DNA of 6,066 bases, from NCBI GenBank assembly GCA_021788955.1, contig JAJYKC010000178.1:1-6066 (forward strand), read 5' to 3'. The notes beneath the pieces are model-generated. The model was given only the letters and a program-made list of their open reading frames with translations. It searched no databases and was not told the DNA's origin. This stretch comes from Acidobacteriota bacterium (GTDB lineage Bacteria; Acidobacteriota; Terriglobia; Bryobacterales; Bryobacteraceae). A program made the position numbers and the translations under genes. Below, piece by piece: positions 1-4,990 of this stretch (position 1 is its first letter; each line of letters starts with the position of its first letter).

Positions 1-1283
1 GCTGACGCCGGAATCTTCCCTTGCAGGATCAGCACATCGATGAATCGCCGCCACACCGGCATGCAGAAGAGCGGAATGAGCGTGAGCCACCGGTAATTTT
101 CCACGGTGTTGCGGAAGCCCAGCATGCCGCCACGCCAGGAGGAATAATTCACCTGCGACATGTCGCCGGTGCCAAGCTCGTAGGGCAGGCCGATGCCCGC
201 CATGATCCCCTGGAGCTCCGTCATCTTATACTCGCGATAGCCACCCGCTGGCGCCGGGTTGTTGAACTTCACGTCCTGGCCAGGCTTCAAATATTCCACT
301 TGGCCAGGCTGGAAGGTCTCCACGGGAAGGCCGCTTGATGGATCCGTACCCGCAATGCCCAGCGCCTCACCCTGCTCGCCCTCCGGCTGGGTCACGAACG
401 CCGTAACGCAGGCTTCGATCTTCTTCCGCACCCGCTCCGCATCGCAGTAATCGTCCAGATCCCGAATGGCCATCATGACGGGTGCCAGCCACGGCACGCC
501 ACGGACCTGGCCGGGCCGGAGCACCTGGTAGACATGCATGATTTGTTCGGCTGGCACGGGCTGGCTCACAATGCCGCCACGCGGATTCAGGATCAGCACA
601 CCACCAGGGTGGTAGCTGAACAGCCAGTACGCCACGCGGTGACCCTCTTCGTCGAATTGAACGCCCTCCATGACGTGGCCGTTCACCAGGCCCATGGTGC
701 GGGCCTGGTCGAGGAAATCCGCCTCGAGCATCTGGAGCTCGAGCGGAATCCGCAGCCCGGAATCCACCTGCCGCGGCCGGAACCGCACTATTGCCTCCCC
801 GCTCTCGACCATGGTGCGGACCGTGAGCGTCTGCATGCCGTAGAAATCCAGGCGTTGCGGGATATCGCAGGCCTCGGCGAAGAACGGCCACTCGGTATCG
901 ATGATTTTGTCGATGCCGGTGTTGCCCGTCTTGGCCTTGGGCACGATCCCAGTTCCGACCACATTGCCCGCCAGAGTGGTAATTGCATTGGCAGCATAAG
1001 GATTGTTGCGGACGAGATCGCGGCTGCGATTGCGGAGCCAGATCAGCGCTCCCATCAACTCGACATTGGCGTCGGTCGATGCGGCGTACCAGCCATAGGC
1101 GCGCCGGCCAGCGGTGGCGCCTTCGTACCGGAAGCGCTCGGCGTGGCGTCGGCGGTAGCCATCCACGAGCTCCGCTACCGCGCGCTGTACGGCGTAGCGG
1201 CCGGAGTTGGCCGAGGGCGCACTCCAATCCCGCCGGAGCATAGGGATGATTTGGTGCGATGCGGGCACCGGGCTAGTAGTCAT
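1..1283 (-). CDS. Phage portal protein, lambda gpB family (C-terminus beyond window)
   Basis: Portal protein of the lambda family (Pfam Phage_portal_2). Such proteins form the dodecameric ring at one capsid vertex through which DNA is packaged and to which the connector and tail attach. The frame stays open from the ATG at 1283 to the left edge, giving 427 visible residues; lambda-type portals have roughly 500 to 550, so about 100 are missing. The N-terminal region contains RNRSRDLVRNNPYAANAI (about residues 97-114), the early part typical of the family. The most diagnostic part is the clamp/stem region near residues 368-384, YELGTGDMSQVNYSSWRGG, followed by FRNTVENYRWL and a tryptophan/arginine-rich stretch (PVWRRFID). 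The chosen ATG overlaps the end of the upstream gene by 11 bases (ATGACTACTAG), which implies translational coupling; only a weak ribosome site precedes it. An ATG 14 codons downstream also lacks a good ribosome site. Family assignment is very sure; exact start moderately sure. Confidence 0.95.
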   Translation of the reverse strand, partial: MTTSPVPASHQIIPMLRRDWSAPSANSGRYAVQRAVAELVDGYRRRHAERFRYEGATAGRRAYGWYAASTDANVELMGALIWLRNRSRDLVRNNPYAANAITTLAGNVVGTGIVPKAKTGNTGIDKIIDTEWPFFAEACDIPQRLDFYGMQTLTVRTMVESGEAIVRFRPRQVDSGLRIPLELQMLEADFLDQARTMGLVNGHVMEGVQFDEEGHRVAYWLFSYHPGGVLILNPRGGIVSQPVPAEQIMHVYQVLRPGQVRGVPWLAPVMMAIRDLDDYCDAERVRKKIEACVTAFVTQPEGEQGEALGIAGTDPSSGLPVETFQPGQVEYLKPGQDVKFNNPAPAGGYREYKMTELQGIMAGIGLPYELGTGDMSQVNYSSWRGGMLGFRNTVENYRWLTLIPLFCMPVWRRFIDVLILQGKIPAS

Positions 1284-1539
1284 CGAATCGCTTCAGCTTG
1301 AATCCCGGCTCCAGGATCAAGAAGTCGAGATCGTACTTGGCGCGGATCAAATCGAGGTGCGTCTGGAGGCCGTCGTAAGCCTCCGGCGAAATCTGAAAAT
1401 CCACCTCGACGACGTACAGGTTCGAGGTCTTGAGCCTGGGGTACGTGCGACGCTCGTTTGCGAGCGTCACCAGGCTCTTTGGAAGCCCTCCCCACCAGGA
1501 CTCCCGTAGGACGCGCAATACCCGGCGGATGATATTCAT
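1273..1539 (-). CDS. Small conserved-looking protein of unknown function (88 aa)
   Basis: I do not recognise this protein. It begins with a basic amphipathic helix (IIRRVLRVLRESWWGG, residues 3-18) carrying two adjacent tryptophans. A probable beta strand follows (NLYVVEVDFQIS, 40-51), then a helix (PEAYDGLQTHLDLIRAKY) and another strand (LDFLILEPGF). The composition is that of a folded protein, not of an antisense frame. Its ATG overlaps the stop of the upstream 63-residue gene in an ATGA arrangement, and its own stop overlaps the portal start, so it is locked into the chain by two overlaps. It sits directly before portal, where lambda has gpW, but it does not look like gpW. A small accessory of head assembly or packaging is possible from position only. 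Confidence 0.8.
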   Translation of the reverse strand: MNIIRRVLRVLRESWWGGLPKSLVTLANERRTYPRLKTSNLYVVEVDFQISPEAYDGLQTHLDLIRAKYDLDFLILEPGFKLKRFDDY

Positions 1540-1727
1540 CTGCGATCCCGCTGGCCGCCGAGGGCCTCGGCATCGGGGCGCTCGGCCGCAGCCATGCGAA
1601 GCTCCCGCGTGAACTGCTGCAGCAACGTATCGCTGAAGGCCGCGTACCGCGATCCCTCGGGCGTATCGACGGTGCTGCCTTGCCTGGGCGCGCGTTCGAG
1701 TGCGTCCGCGATCTCCGTAACGCTCAT
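1536..1727 (-). CDS. Small acidic/basic helical protein of unknown function (63 aa)
   Basis: This short gene has no recognised domain. The N-terminus (MSVTEIADALERA) is probably helical. A central TVDTPEGSRY stretch is followed by a second helix (SDTLLQQFTRELRMAAAERPDAEAL) and an arginine-rich end (GGQRDRR). A clear ribosome site, AAAGGA, lies 8 bases before the ATG and is embedded in the last codons of the upstream membrane-protein gene, whose stop is 4 bases away. The stop overlaps the next start as ATGA. This spacing on both sides is the main evidence that the frame is real. Function cannot be inferred beyond membership of the phage head-gene chain. Confidence 0.75.
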   Translation of the reverse strand: MSVTEIADALERAPRQGSTVDTPEGSRYAAFSDTLLQQFTRELRMAAAERPDAEALGGQRDRR

Positions 1728-1731
1728 CTGC

Positions 1732-2025
1732 TTATCCTTTCTTCAGCTTCTCCGCGATCACCGCGGCAAATACCGTGGTGGCAGCGACCCAGAGGGCGCC
1801 GAGGACTGCCAGCGCGCCCGCGAGCCATGAGCGCCATCGCTCCAGTCGCGCGATCCGGTCGCCCTGCTGCGCACACCGGCCAGGCTGTCCATCGCCCAGC
1901 AGGGTCTTCTCCATTCCCGCTACAAGCGTTCGTGTCGCGCTGGTCTCCGCAAGGAGGCGCTCCACGAGCGACCGCGTCTCTCGAATTTCAATCGCCAGGC
2001 CCTCGCAATGCTGACATCCTGTCAT
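1732..2025 (-). CDS. Small membrane protein: N-terminal CxxC, coiled-coil helix, one C-terminal TM segment (97 aa)
   Basis: Residues 3-7 (GCQHC) contain a CxxC pair, and a third cysteine is at 51. Residues about 10-42 form a long charged helix that could be a coiled coil (EIRETRSLVERLLAETSA). A second helix (GDRIARLERWRSW) leads into a hydrophobic segment at about 67-90 (LAGALAVLGALWVAATTVF), and the protein ends in basic KLKKG. This helix-then-membrane-anchor layout resembles small phage proteins of the XhlA/holin-accessory type and other unnamed phage membrane proteins, but I see no motif that fixes a lysis role. A GGGAGG ribosome site lies 10 bases before the ATG, inside the end of the gpW-like gene, whose stop is 3 bases upstream. 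A holin-like gene between gpW and portal would be an unusual place, so lysis is only one option; a membrane-tethered packaging or exclusion factor is another. Confidence 0.82.
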   Translation of the reverse strand: MTGCQHCEGLAIEIRETRSLVERLLAETSATRTLVAGMEKTLLGDGQPGRCAQQGDRIARLERWRSWLAGALAVLGALWVAATTVFAAVIAEKLKKG

Positions 2026-2028
2026 GGC

Positions 2029-2292
2029 TTACCAACCTCCCGGTATGTCGTACAGGCTCGGCCCCGTGGGGCCGTCGCCGCGCTTGTGCTGCGCGAATCG
2101 GACGCGGCTTCCGCTCCCGCCCTGAAGCTCGCGAATGTCCTCCTCGATTTCGGCCTTTGCTTTCCGGAGCTCATCCACGGAACGGTAGGTCACCTCGCGC
2201 CCATCAGGAAATCGAACCTTCAGCGTGGGATCGCCAATCGCCTGATTGACGGCATCCAGGTTGGCCTGGAGCTGTTGGAGTGTCAGCGCCAT
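2029..2292 (-). CDS. gpW-like phage head-tail joining (head completion) protein (87 aa)
   Basis: This looks like a gpW-family protein. Lambda gpW is a 68-residue protein that binds the portal after DNA packaging, closes the head and provides the site for gpFII and the tail. Here a first helix (LQQLQANLDAVNQAIG, 5-20) is followed by a two-stranded hairpin (LKVRFPDGREVTYR, 24-37) and a second helix (SVDELRKAKAEIEEDIRELQ, 38-57). This is the helix-hairpin-helix order of gpW, with the same basic/DGR turn and the 'SV-DL-K---E' helix start. The glycine-rich tail ends SLYDIPGGW. I start at the ATG at 2292 because GGAAGG lies 7 bases before it; the frame stays open 20 codons further up, but that extension lacks a good ribosome site and reads poorly. 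It is the first gene of the compact operon ending in portal. The family call is from fold pattern, not an alignment. Confidence 0.7.
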   Translation of the reverse strand: MALTLQQLQANLDAVNQAIGDPTLKVRFPDGREVTYRSVDELRKAKAEIEEDIRELQGGSGSRVRFAQHKRGDGPTGPSLYDIPGGW

Positions 2293-2420
2293 GGATTCGC
2301 CTTCCATTCGAGAGAGGTGATCATCGCCTTTCCATCGCAAGAATCTTCGCAAGATCGGCGGATTGCGCTTGCATCCTTCCGCAAGAAGAGGGATTCATGT
2401 CGATGCAAGGAGATAAGCAG
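2293..2420. promoter_or_regulatory. Divergent intergenic region between the gpW operon and the plus-strand cassette
   Basis: These 128 bases separate two operons that start in opposite directions, so promoters for both are expected here. I cannot point to a convincing -35/-10 pair on either strand; the region is GC-rich with only short AT patches. It contains three YCGCAAGA direct repeats and a small palindrome (listed separately) that could be operator sites. The start of the plus-strand gene is decided by AAGGAG at 2407-2412, 8 bases before the ATG at 2421. That makes the upstream ATG at 2397, which has a poorly spaced site, less likely. Confidence 0.5.
2335..2386. repeat. Three YCGCAAGA direct repeats with an ATCTT-CGC-AAGAT palindrome; possible operator
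   Basis: TCGCAAGA occurs at 2335-2342 and 2347-2354, exactly 12 bases apart. A one-base variant, CCGCAAGA, is at 2379-2386, 32 bases further on. The second copy is part of a 13-base palindrome at 2343-2355 with five-base arms. The set lies entirely within the divergent intergenic region, a usual place for a repressor or activator site. No repressor gene is visible in the window, so an operator role is an inference. Confidence 0.4.
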
Positions 2421-2729
2421 ATGGCCCGAAGCAAACAGACCAAAACGAACGCGACGCCTGGGTTCGCGATTGAGATCAAGGACGACACGGAGCTGGGGCT
2501 GGCGATGCTGGTCGCCGAGGACGAAGAGGGCCGGTACGAGCCGGTCGGTGTGGTGGTCAGCATCAACGAAGCACGCGAGATCGCTGCCAGCAACATGGCC
2601 TACCGCCGGAAGCAGCTTGATCGTGGTGGCGATCCCGGCATTTGCCCCTACGAGTACAAGGTCTGGGCGCAGGGCAGCGACGGCGACTACCGCCTGGCCA
2701 GCACTATCAGCGCCGCCAACCTTCCATAG
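2421..2729 (+). CDS. Hypothetical protein, first gene of plus-strand cassette (102 aa)
   Basis: I do not recognise a family. A short basic tail (MARSKQTKTN) is followed by strand-like EIKDD and an acidic stretch (VAEDEEGRYEP, 31-41). Then come a strong strand (VGVVVSIN) and a helix rich in arginine and alanine (EAREIAASNMAYRRKQLDR). The C-terminal part (CPYEYKVWAQGSDGDYRLA, 75-93) looks like a beta hairpin with aromatic residues. This suggests a small soluble alpha/beta protein. The start is set by AAGGAG 8 bases upstream. The gene is followed by 63 bases with a GC hairpin before the next gene, so it may be transcribed with, but partly uncoupled from, the downstream pair. A longer form starting at the ATG at 2397 (8 extra residues) is possible. 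Confidence 0.78.
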   Translation: MARSKQTKTNATPGFAIEIKDDTELGLAMLVAEDEEGRYEPVGVVVSINEAREIAASNMAYRRKQLDRGGDPGICPYEYKVWAQGSDGDYRLASTISAANLP

Positions 2730-2746
2730 ACAAACCGAATGCCCGC

Positions 2747-2777
2747 CCGCACCCGCCCGGTCCCGGCGGGCTTGCGG
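2747..2777 (+). other. GC-rich stem-loop between first and second cassette genes
   Basis: CCCGCC (2752-2757) pairs with GGCGGG (2765-2770) around a 7-base loop. The stem can extend past a small internal loop through CCGC (2747-2750) with GCGG (2774-2777). A competing pairing uses GCCCGCC at 2741-2747 with GGCGGGC at 2765-2771. No T-run follows, so a simple intrinsic terminator is unlikely. An mRNA processing or attenuation element before the ribosome site of the next gene is possible, as is chance pairing in GC-rich DNA. Confidence 0.4.
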
Positions 2778-2792
2778 ACGTGAAGGAGGCTC

Positions 2793-3005
2793 ATGAAAAA
2801 AGCCCAGGTTCAGATCGGAGATACCTACATCGTCAAGGTCAGCGGCGTGCTGGCCAAAGTGCGCATCACCGCCGAATCGCCTTACGGCGGGTGGAGCGGA
2901 ACCAATCTGGCAACCGGACGCGAGATTCGTATCCGGTCGGCGGCCCGCCTGCGCCGCCCCGCAGATCAACAGGAGAAAGAAGATGCCACGATTATTCGCA
3001 ATTGA
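2793..3005 (+). CDS. Small basic beta-rich protein, DUF3489-neighbour type (70 aa)
   Basis: A small protein of unknown function. The sequence reads as a compact beta barrel resembling KOW/SH3-like modules: strand IGDTYIVKVSG (8-18), strand AKVRITAES (21-29), a PYGGWSGTNLATG turn region (30-42), and strand REIRIRSAARLRRP (43-56). A hydrophilic tail (ADQQEKEDATIIRN) follows. From memory, short proteins with this pattern (GGW followed by TNL-TGR and R-KSA-RLR) recur beside DUF3489 proteins in mobile DNA of several bacteria; no domain name is firmly attached. AAGGAGG sits only 3 bases before the ATG, a tight but strong site. The 3' end overlaps the DUF3489 gene by 23 bases, implying coupling, so the two products probably act together. 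Nucleic-acid binding is plausible from the basic beta fold, but inferred. Confidence 0.82.
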   Translation: MKKAQVQIGDTYIVKVSGVLAKVRITAESPYGGWSGTNLATGREIRIRSAARLRRPADQQEKEDATIIRN

Positions 3006-3582
3006 CAGCGAGAACGCCATTACCGCCTTCCCCACCGCCGACAGCGTGCCGGAAGGCCAACAACAATTCGCCAGCGAGAAGGACCTGGCCAACCGCGCCA
3101 CCGACTGGCCCGCCGAGCGGCTGGTCAACGTGTGGAACTCCTTCGCCGGCGTCGCCGGATTCGGCGCCGACCTGAAGCCGGTCAAGAAGTTCACGGACCG
3201 CAAGACGGCGGTGAAACGGATCTGGAACGCCATCCAGAAGCTGGACGGCGCCGCCGAATCGGACACCGCGCCGGAGGAAGCCGCTAGCAACCCCAAGGCC
3301 GCGAAGGGCGCGCGGAAAGGCGCCCAGGTTGCGCCGAAGACGGCCAAGGCAACCCAGGCCGCCAGGGCCAAGGACGCGGCGCGCGAGGGCAGTAAGAAGG
3401 CCATCGTGATCGAGATGCTGCGCCGCAAGGGCGGCGCGACTTTGGCGGAGATTATGGAAACCACATCGTGGCAAGCGCACTCCGTGCGCGGCTTCATCAG
3501 CATCGCCGCCAAGAAGCTGGGCCTCAACATCGAATCCACCAAGAACGCCACCGGGGAACGGACCTACCACGCCACCAAGTAG
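2983..3582 (+). CDS. DUF3489 domain protein with basic Ala/Lys linker (199 aa)
   Basis: The C-terminal 65 residues match the DUF3489 pattern as I know it: SKKAIVIEMLRRKGGATLAE (137-156), then METTSWQAHSVRGFIS and KKLGL-IESTKN-TGERTYH. Its predicted helix-turn-helix with a wing suggests DNA binding. Residues about 30-88 form a second module (DWPAERLVNVWNS, then KPVKKFTDRKTAVKRIWNAI) that commonly precedes DUF3489. Between them, residues about 90-136 are an alanine/lysine-rich, low-complexity linker like a histone H1 tail, again suited to nucleic-acid contact. AGGAG lies 7 bases before the ATG. The gene overlaps the small beta protein by 23 bases and ends 56 bases before the convergent methyltransferase. 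DUF3489 genes are often found near recombinases in mobile elements; none is visible here. The biological role of the family is unknown to me. Confidence 0.9.
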   Translation: MPRLFAIDSENAITAFPTADSVPEGQQQFASEKDLANRATDWPAERLVNVWNSFAGVAGFGADLKPVKKFTDRKTAVKRIWNAIQKLDGAAESDTAPEEAASNPKAAKGARKGAQVAPKTAKATQAARAKDAAREGSKKAIVIEMLRRKGGATLAEIMETTSWQAHSVRGFISIAAKKLGLNIESTKNATGERTYHATK

Positions 3583-3606
3583 GTCGATGCCAACCGCCAA
3601 TCTCGC

Positions 3607-3632
3607 ACCGCCGCCTGGAAACGGGCGGCGGT
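3607..3632. terminator. GC-rich hairpin between convergent genes; possible bidirectional terminator
   Basis: A perfect 9-base-pair stem, ACCGCCGCC with GGCGGCGGT, encloses an 8-base loop (TGGAAACG). It lies 24 bases after the DUF3489 stop and 6 bases beyond the methyltransferase stop on the other strand, exactly where convergent transcripts would end. There is no clear U-tract on either side, so it is not a textbook intrinsic terminator. Stem strength and position are the support. Confidence 0.6.
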
Positions 3633-3638
3633 TCCGCT

Positions 3639-4919
3639 TCAGGCCGCCTCTCTGGTAACTCCTCCTGCCAGATCGTCAAACGTGCGGCCGGATTGCTCGT
3701 GCCGCGCCTGCTGGCCGGCGAATTCCTGCCACCTGCGAATGATCACATCCACGTACTTCGGCTCCAACTCGATCAGCCGTGCCTGCCGGCCAGCCTTCTC
3801 ACACGCGATCAACGTCGAGCCGGACCCGCCGAACGGATCGAGCACGGTGTCGCGGGTCTTGCTGGAATTGCGTAGCGCCCGCTCCACCAGCTCCACGGGC
3901 TTCATGGTGGGGTGCAGATCATTGGTTGCCGGCTTCTTCACAAACCAAACATCGCCCTGATCACGCGCGCCGCACCAGAAATGGTCCGTGCCTTCCTTCC
4001 AGCCGTACAGGATCGGCTCGTACTGCCGCTGGTAATCGGAACGGCCCATCGTGAACGTGTTCTTCGCCCAGATCACGAACGTGGACCAGTGCCCTCCCGC
4101 CTCGGTGAACGTGCGGTGCAGCGTGTGCAATTCGGAAGACGACATGCAGATGTAAATGGCGCCCTTCGTGACCGCTAGAACGTTGATGCAGGCGTCCTTC
4201 AGGAACTGCGCGAAGCCGTCGCCCAGGTTGTCGTTTTTGATCGGACGCGCCTTTCCGCGAAGCTTGTCCTTCATCGTGGCGCCGTAGTTTACGTTGTACG
4301 GTGGATCGAAGAAGGCCACGTCTGCGAGGCCGCCGGCCAGGACCTTCTCCACGGATTCCATCTGGGTGGAATCGCCGCAGAGGAGTCGGTGCGAGCCCAG
4401 CACCCATATATCGCCGGGAACGCTGAGCGCGGATTCCGGCGTTTCCGGAACTGCATCCTCGTCGGTGTGGCCCTCGGTTACCTGTTCCGGTTCCTGGAGC
4501 AGCGCCTCGAGTTCCGCGTCGGAGAAACCCACGATGTCGAGACTGAAGTCATCCTCCTTCAGGGACTCGAGTTCGACACGGAGCATTTCCTCATCCCACC
4601 CGGCATTGAGCGCCAGACGATTGTCGGCCAGGATCAGGGCGCGGCGCTTCGTTTCGGACAGGTGGTCCAGAACGATGACGGGCACCTCGGTCATCCCCAG
4701 CTTGCGCGCGGCGGCCAGGCGGGCATGGCCGGCGATGATCACGCCGTCGCCGCCAATAAGGATTGGGTTGGTCCACCCGAATTCCTGGATGCTGGCCGCG
4801 ACCTGCGCAACCTGCTCCTCACTGTGGGTGCGAGCGTTCCTGGCGTAAGGAATCAGGCGCTCAATCGGCCACAACTGCACCAACAGATCGCGAAGCCGTT
4901 CCGTGATGCTGGCTTTCAT
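3639..4919 (-). CDS. ParB/Srx-like domain fused to beta-class DNA amino-methyltransferase (426 aa)
   Basis: A two-domain protein. Residues about 15-100 are a ParB N-terminal-like domain: PIERLIPYARNARTHSEEQV (18-37), SIQEFGWTNPILI, then GHARLAAARKLG (64-75) and ADNRLAL. Residues about 170-400 are an N6/N4 DNA methyltransferase that transfers a methyl group from S-adenosylmethionine to an exocyclic base amine. The catalytic DPPY is at 205-208, HPTMKPVELVERAL at 336-349 (motif X region), and the cofactor-binding DPFGGSGST at 361-369. Motif IV before motif I defines the beta class; DPPY favours N6-adenine over N4-cytosine but does not prove it. All key residues are intact. The start at 4919 is the first ATG consistent with the ParB domain; no good ribosome site precedes it, and the frame further upstream is antisense-like. 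It lies 71 bases after the 178-residue gene and probably modifies phage DNA; no partner nuclease is visible. The target site cannot be read from sequence. Confidence 0.95.
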   Translation of the reverse strand: MKASITERLRDLLVQLWPIERLIPYARNARTHSEEQVAQVAASIQEFGWTNPILIGGDGVIIAGHARLAAARKLGMTEVPVIVLDHLSETKRRALILADNRLALNAGWDEEMLRVELESLKEDDFSLDIVGFSDAELEALLQEPEQVTEGHTDEDAVPETPESALSVPGDIWVLGSHRLLCGDSTQMESVEKVLAGGLADVAFFDPPYNVNYGATMKDKLRGKARPIKNDNLGDGFAQFLKDACINVLAVTKGAIYICMSSSELHTLHRTFTEAGGHWSTFVIWAKNTFTMGRSDYQRQYEPILYGWKEGTDHFWCGARDQGDVWFVKKPATNDLHPTMKPVELVERALRNSSKTRDTVLDPFGGSGSTLIACEKAGRQARLIELEPKYVDVIIRRWQEFAGQQARHEQSGRTFDDLAGGVTREAA

Positions 4920-4940
4920 GGGAGCGTGCTCGATAAGGAG

Positions 4941-4972
4941 GGGCGGCGCCCTCGGGGATGCGGACGCCGCCC
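4941..4972 (-). other. GC-rich stem-loop upstream of the ParB-methyltransferase
   Basis: GGGCGGCG (4941-4948) pairs perfectly with CGCCGCCC (4965-4972), an 8-base-pair stem around 16 bases that can themselves form a short CCC/GGG stem. It falls between the stop of the 178-residue gene and the methyltransferase start, 21 bases before that ATG in the mRNA. No U-tract follows. Since the methyltransferase lacks an obvious ribosome site, the structure might limit its expression or partly terminate transcription; this is inference. Confidence 0.45.
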
Positions 4973-4990
4973 GGACTGCGGAGGGATTGT

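Noticed and set aside
367..1227. Minus-strand open frame of 286 codons within the portal region
   Set aside because: It lies in another frame of the portal gene, is extremely arginine/proline/glycine-rich, and has no domain; the portal frame contains clear family motifs.
534..1301. Plus-strand open frame of 255 codons opposite the portal gene
   Set aside because: Antisense to the well-supported portal gene, histidine/alanine/arginine-rich, with no motif.
2421..2450. N-terminus of the 102-residue protein resembles the histone H3 tail (ARSKQTK versus ARTKQTA)
   Set aside because: Only a few basic/polar residues match, the rest of the protein has no histone fold, and such short similarity is expected by chance.
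2283..3551. Long minus-strand open frame (422 codons) across the plus-strand cassette
   Set aside because: It is antisense to three genes with good ribosome sites. Its translation has the erratic composition typical of the reverse of Ala/Lys/Glu-rich coding DNA, and it has no recognisable domain.
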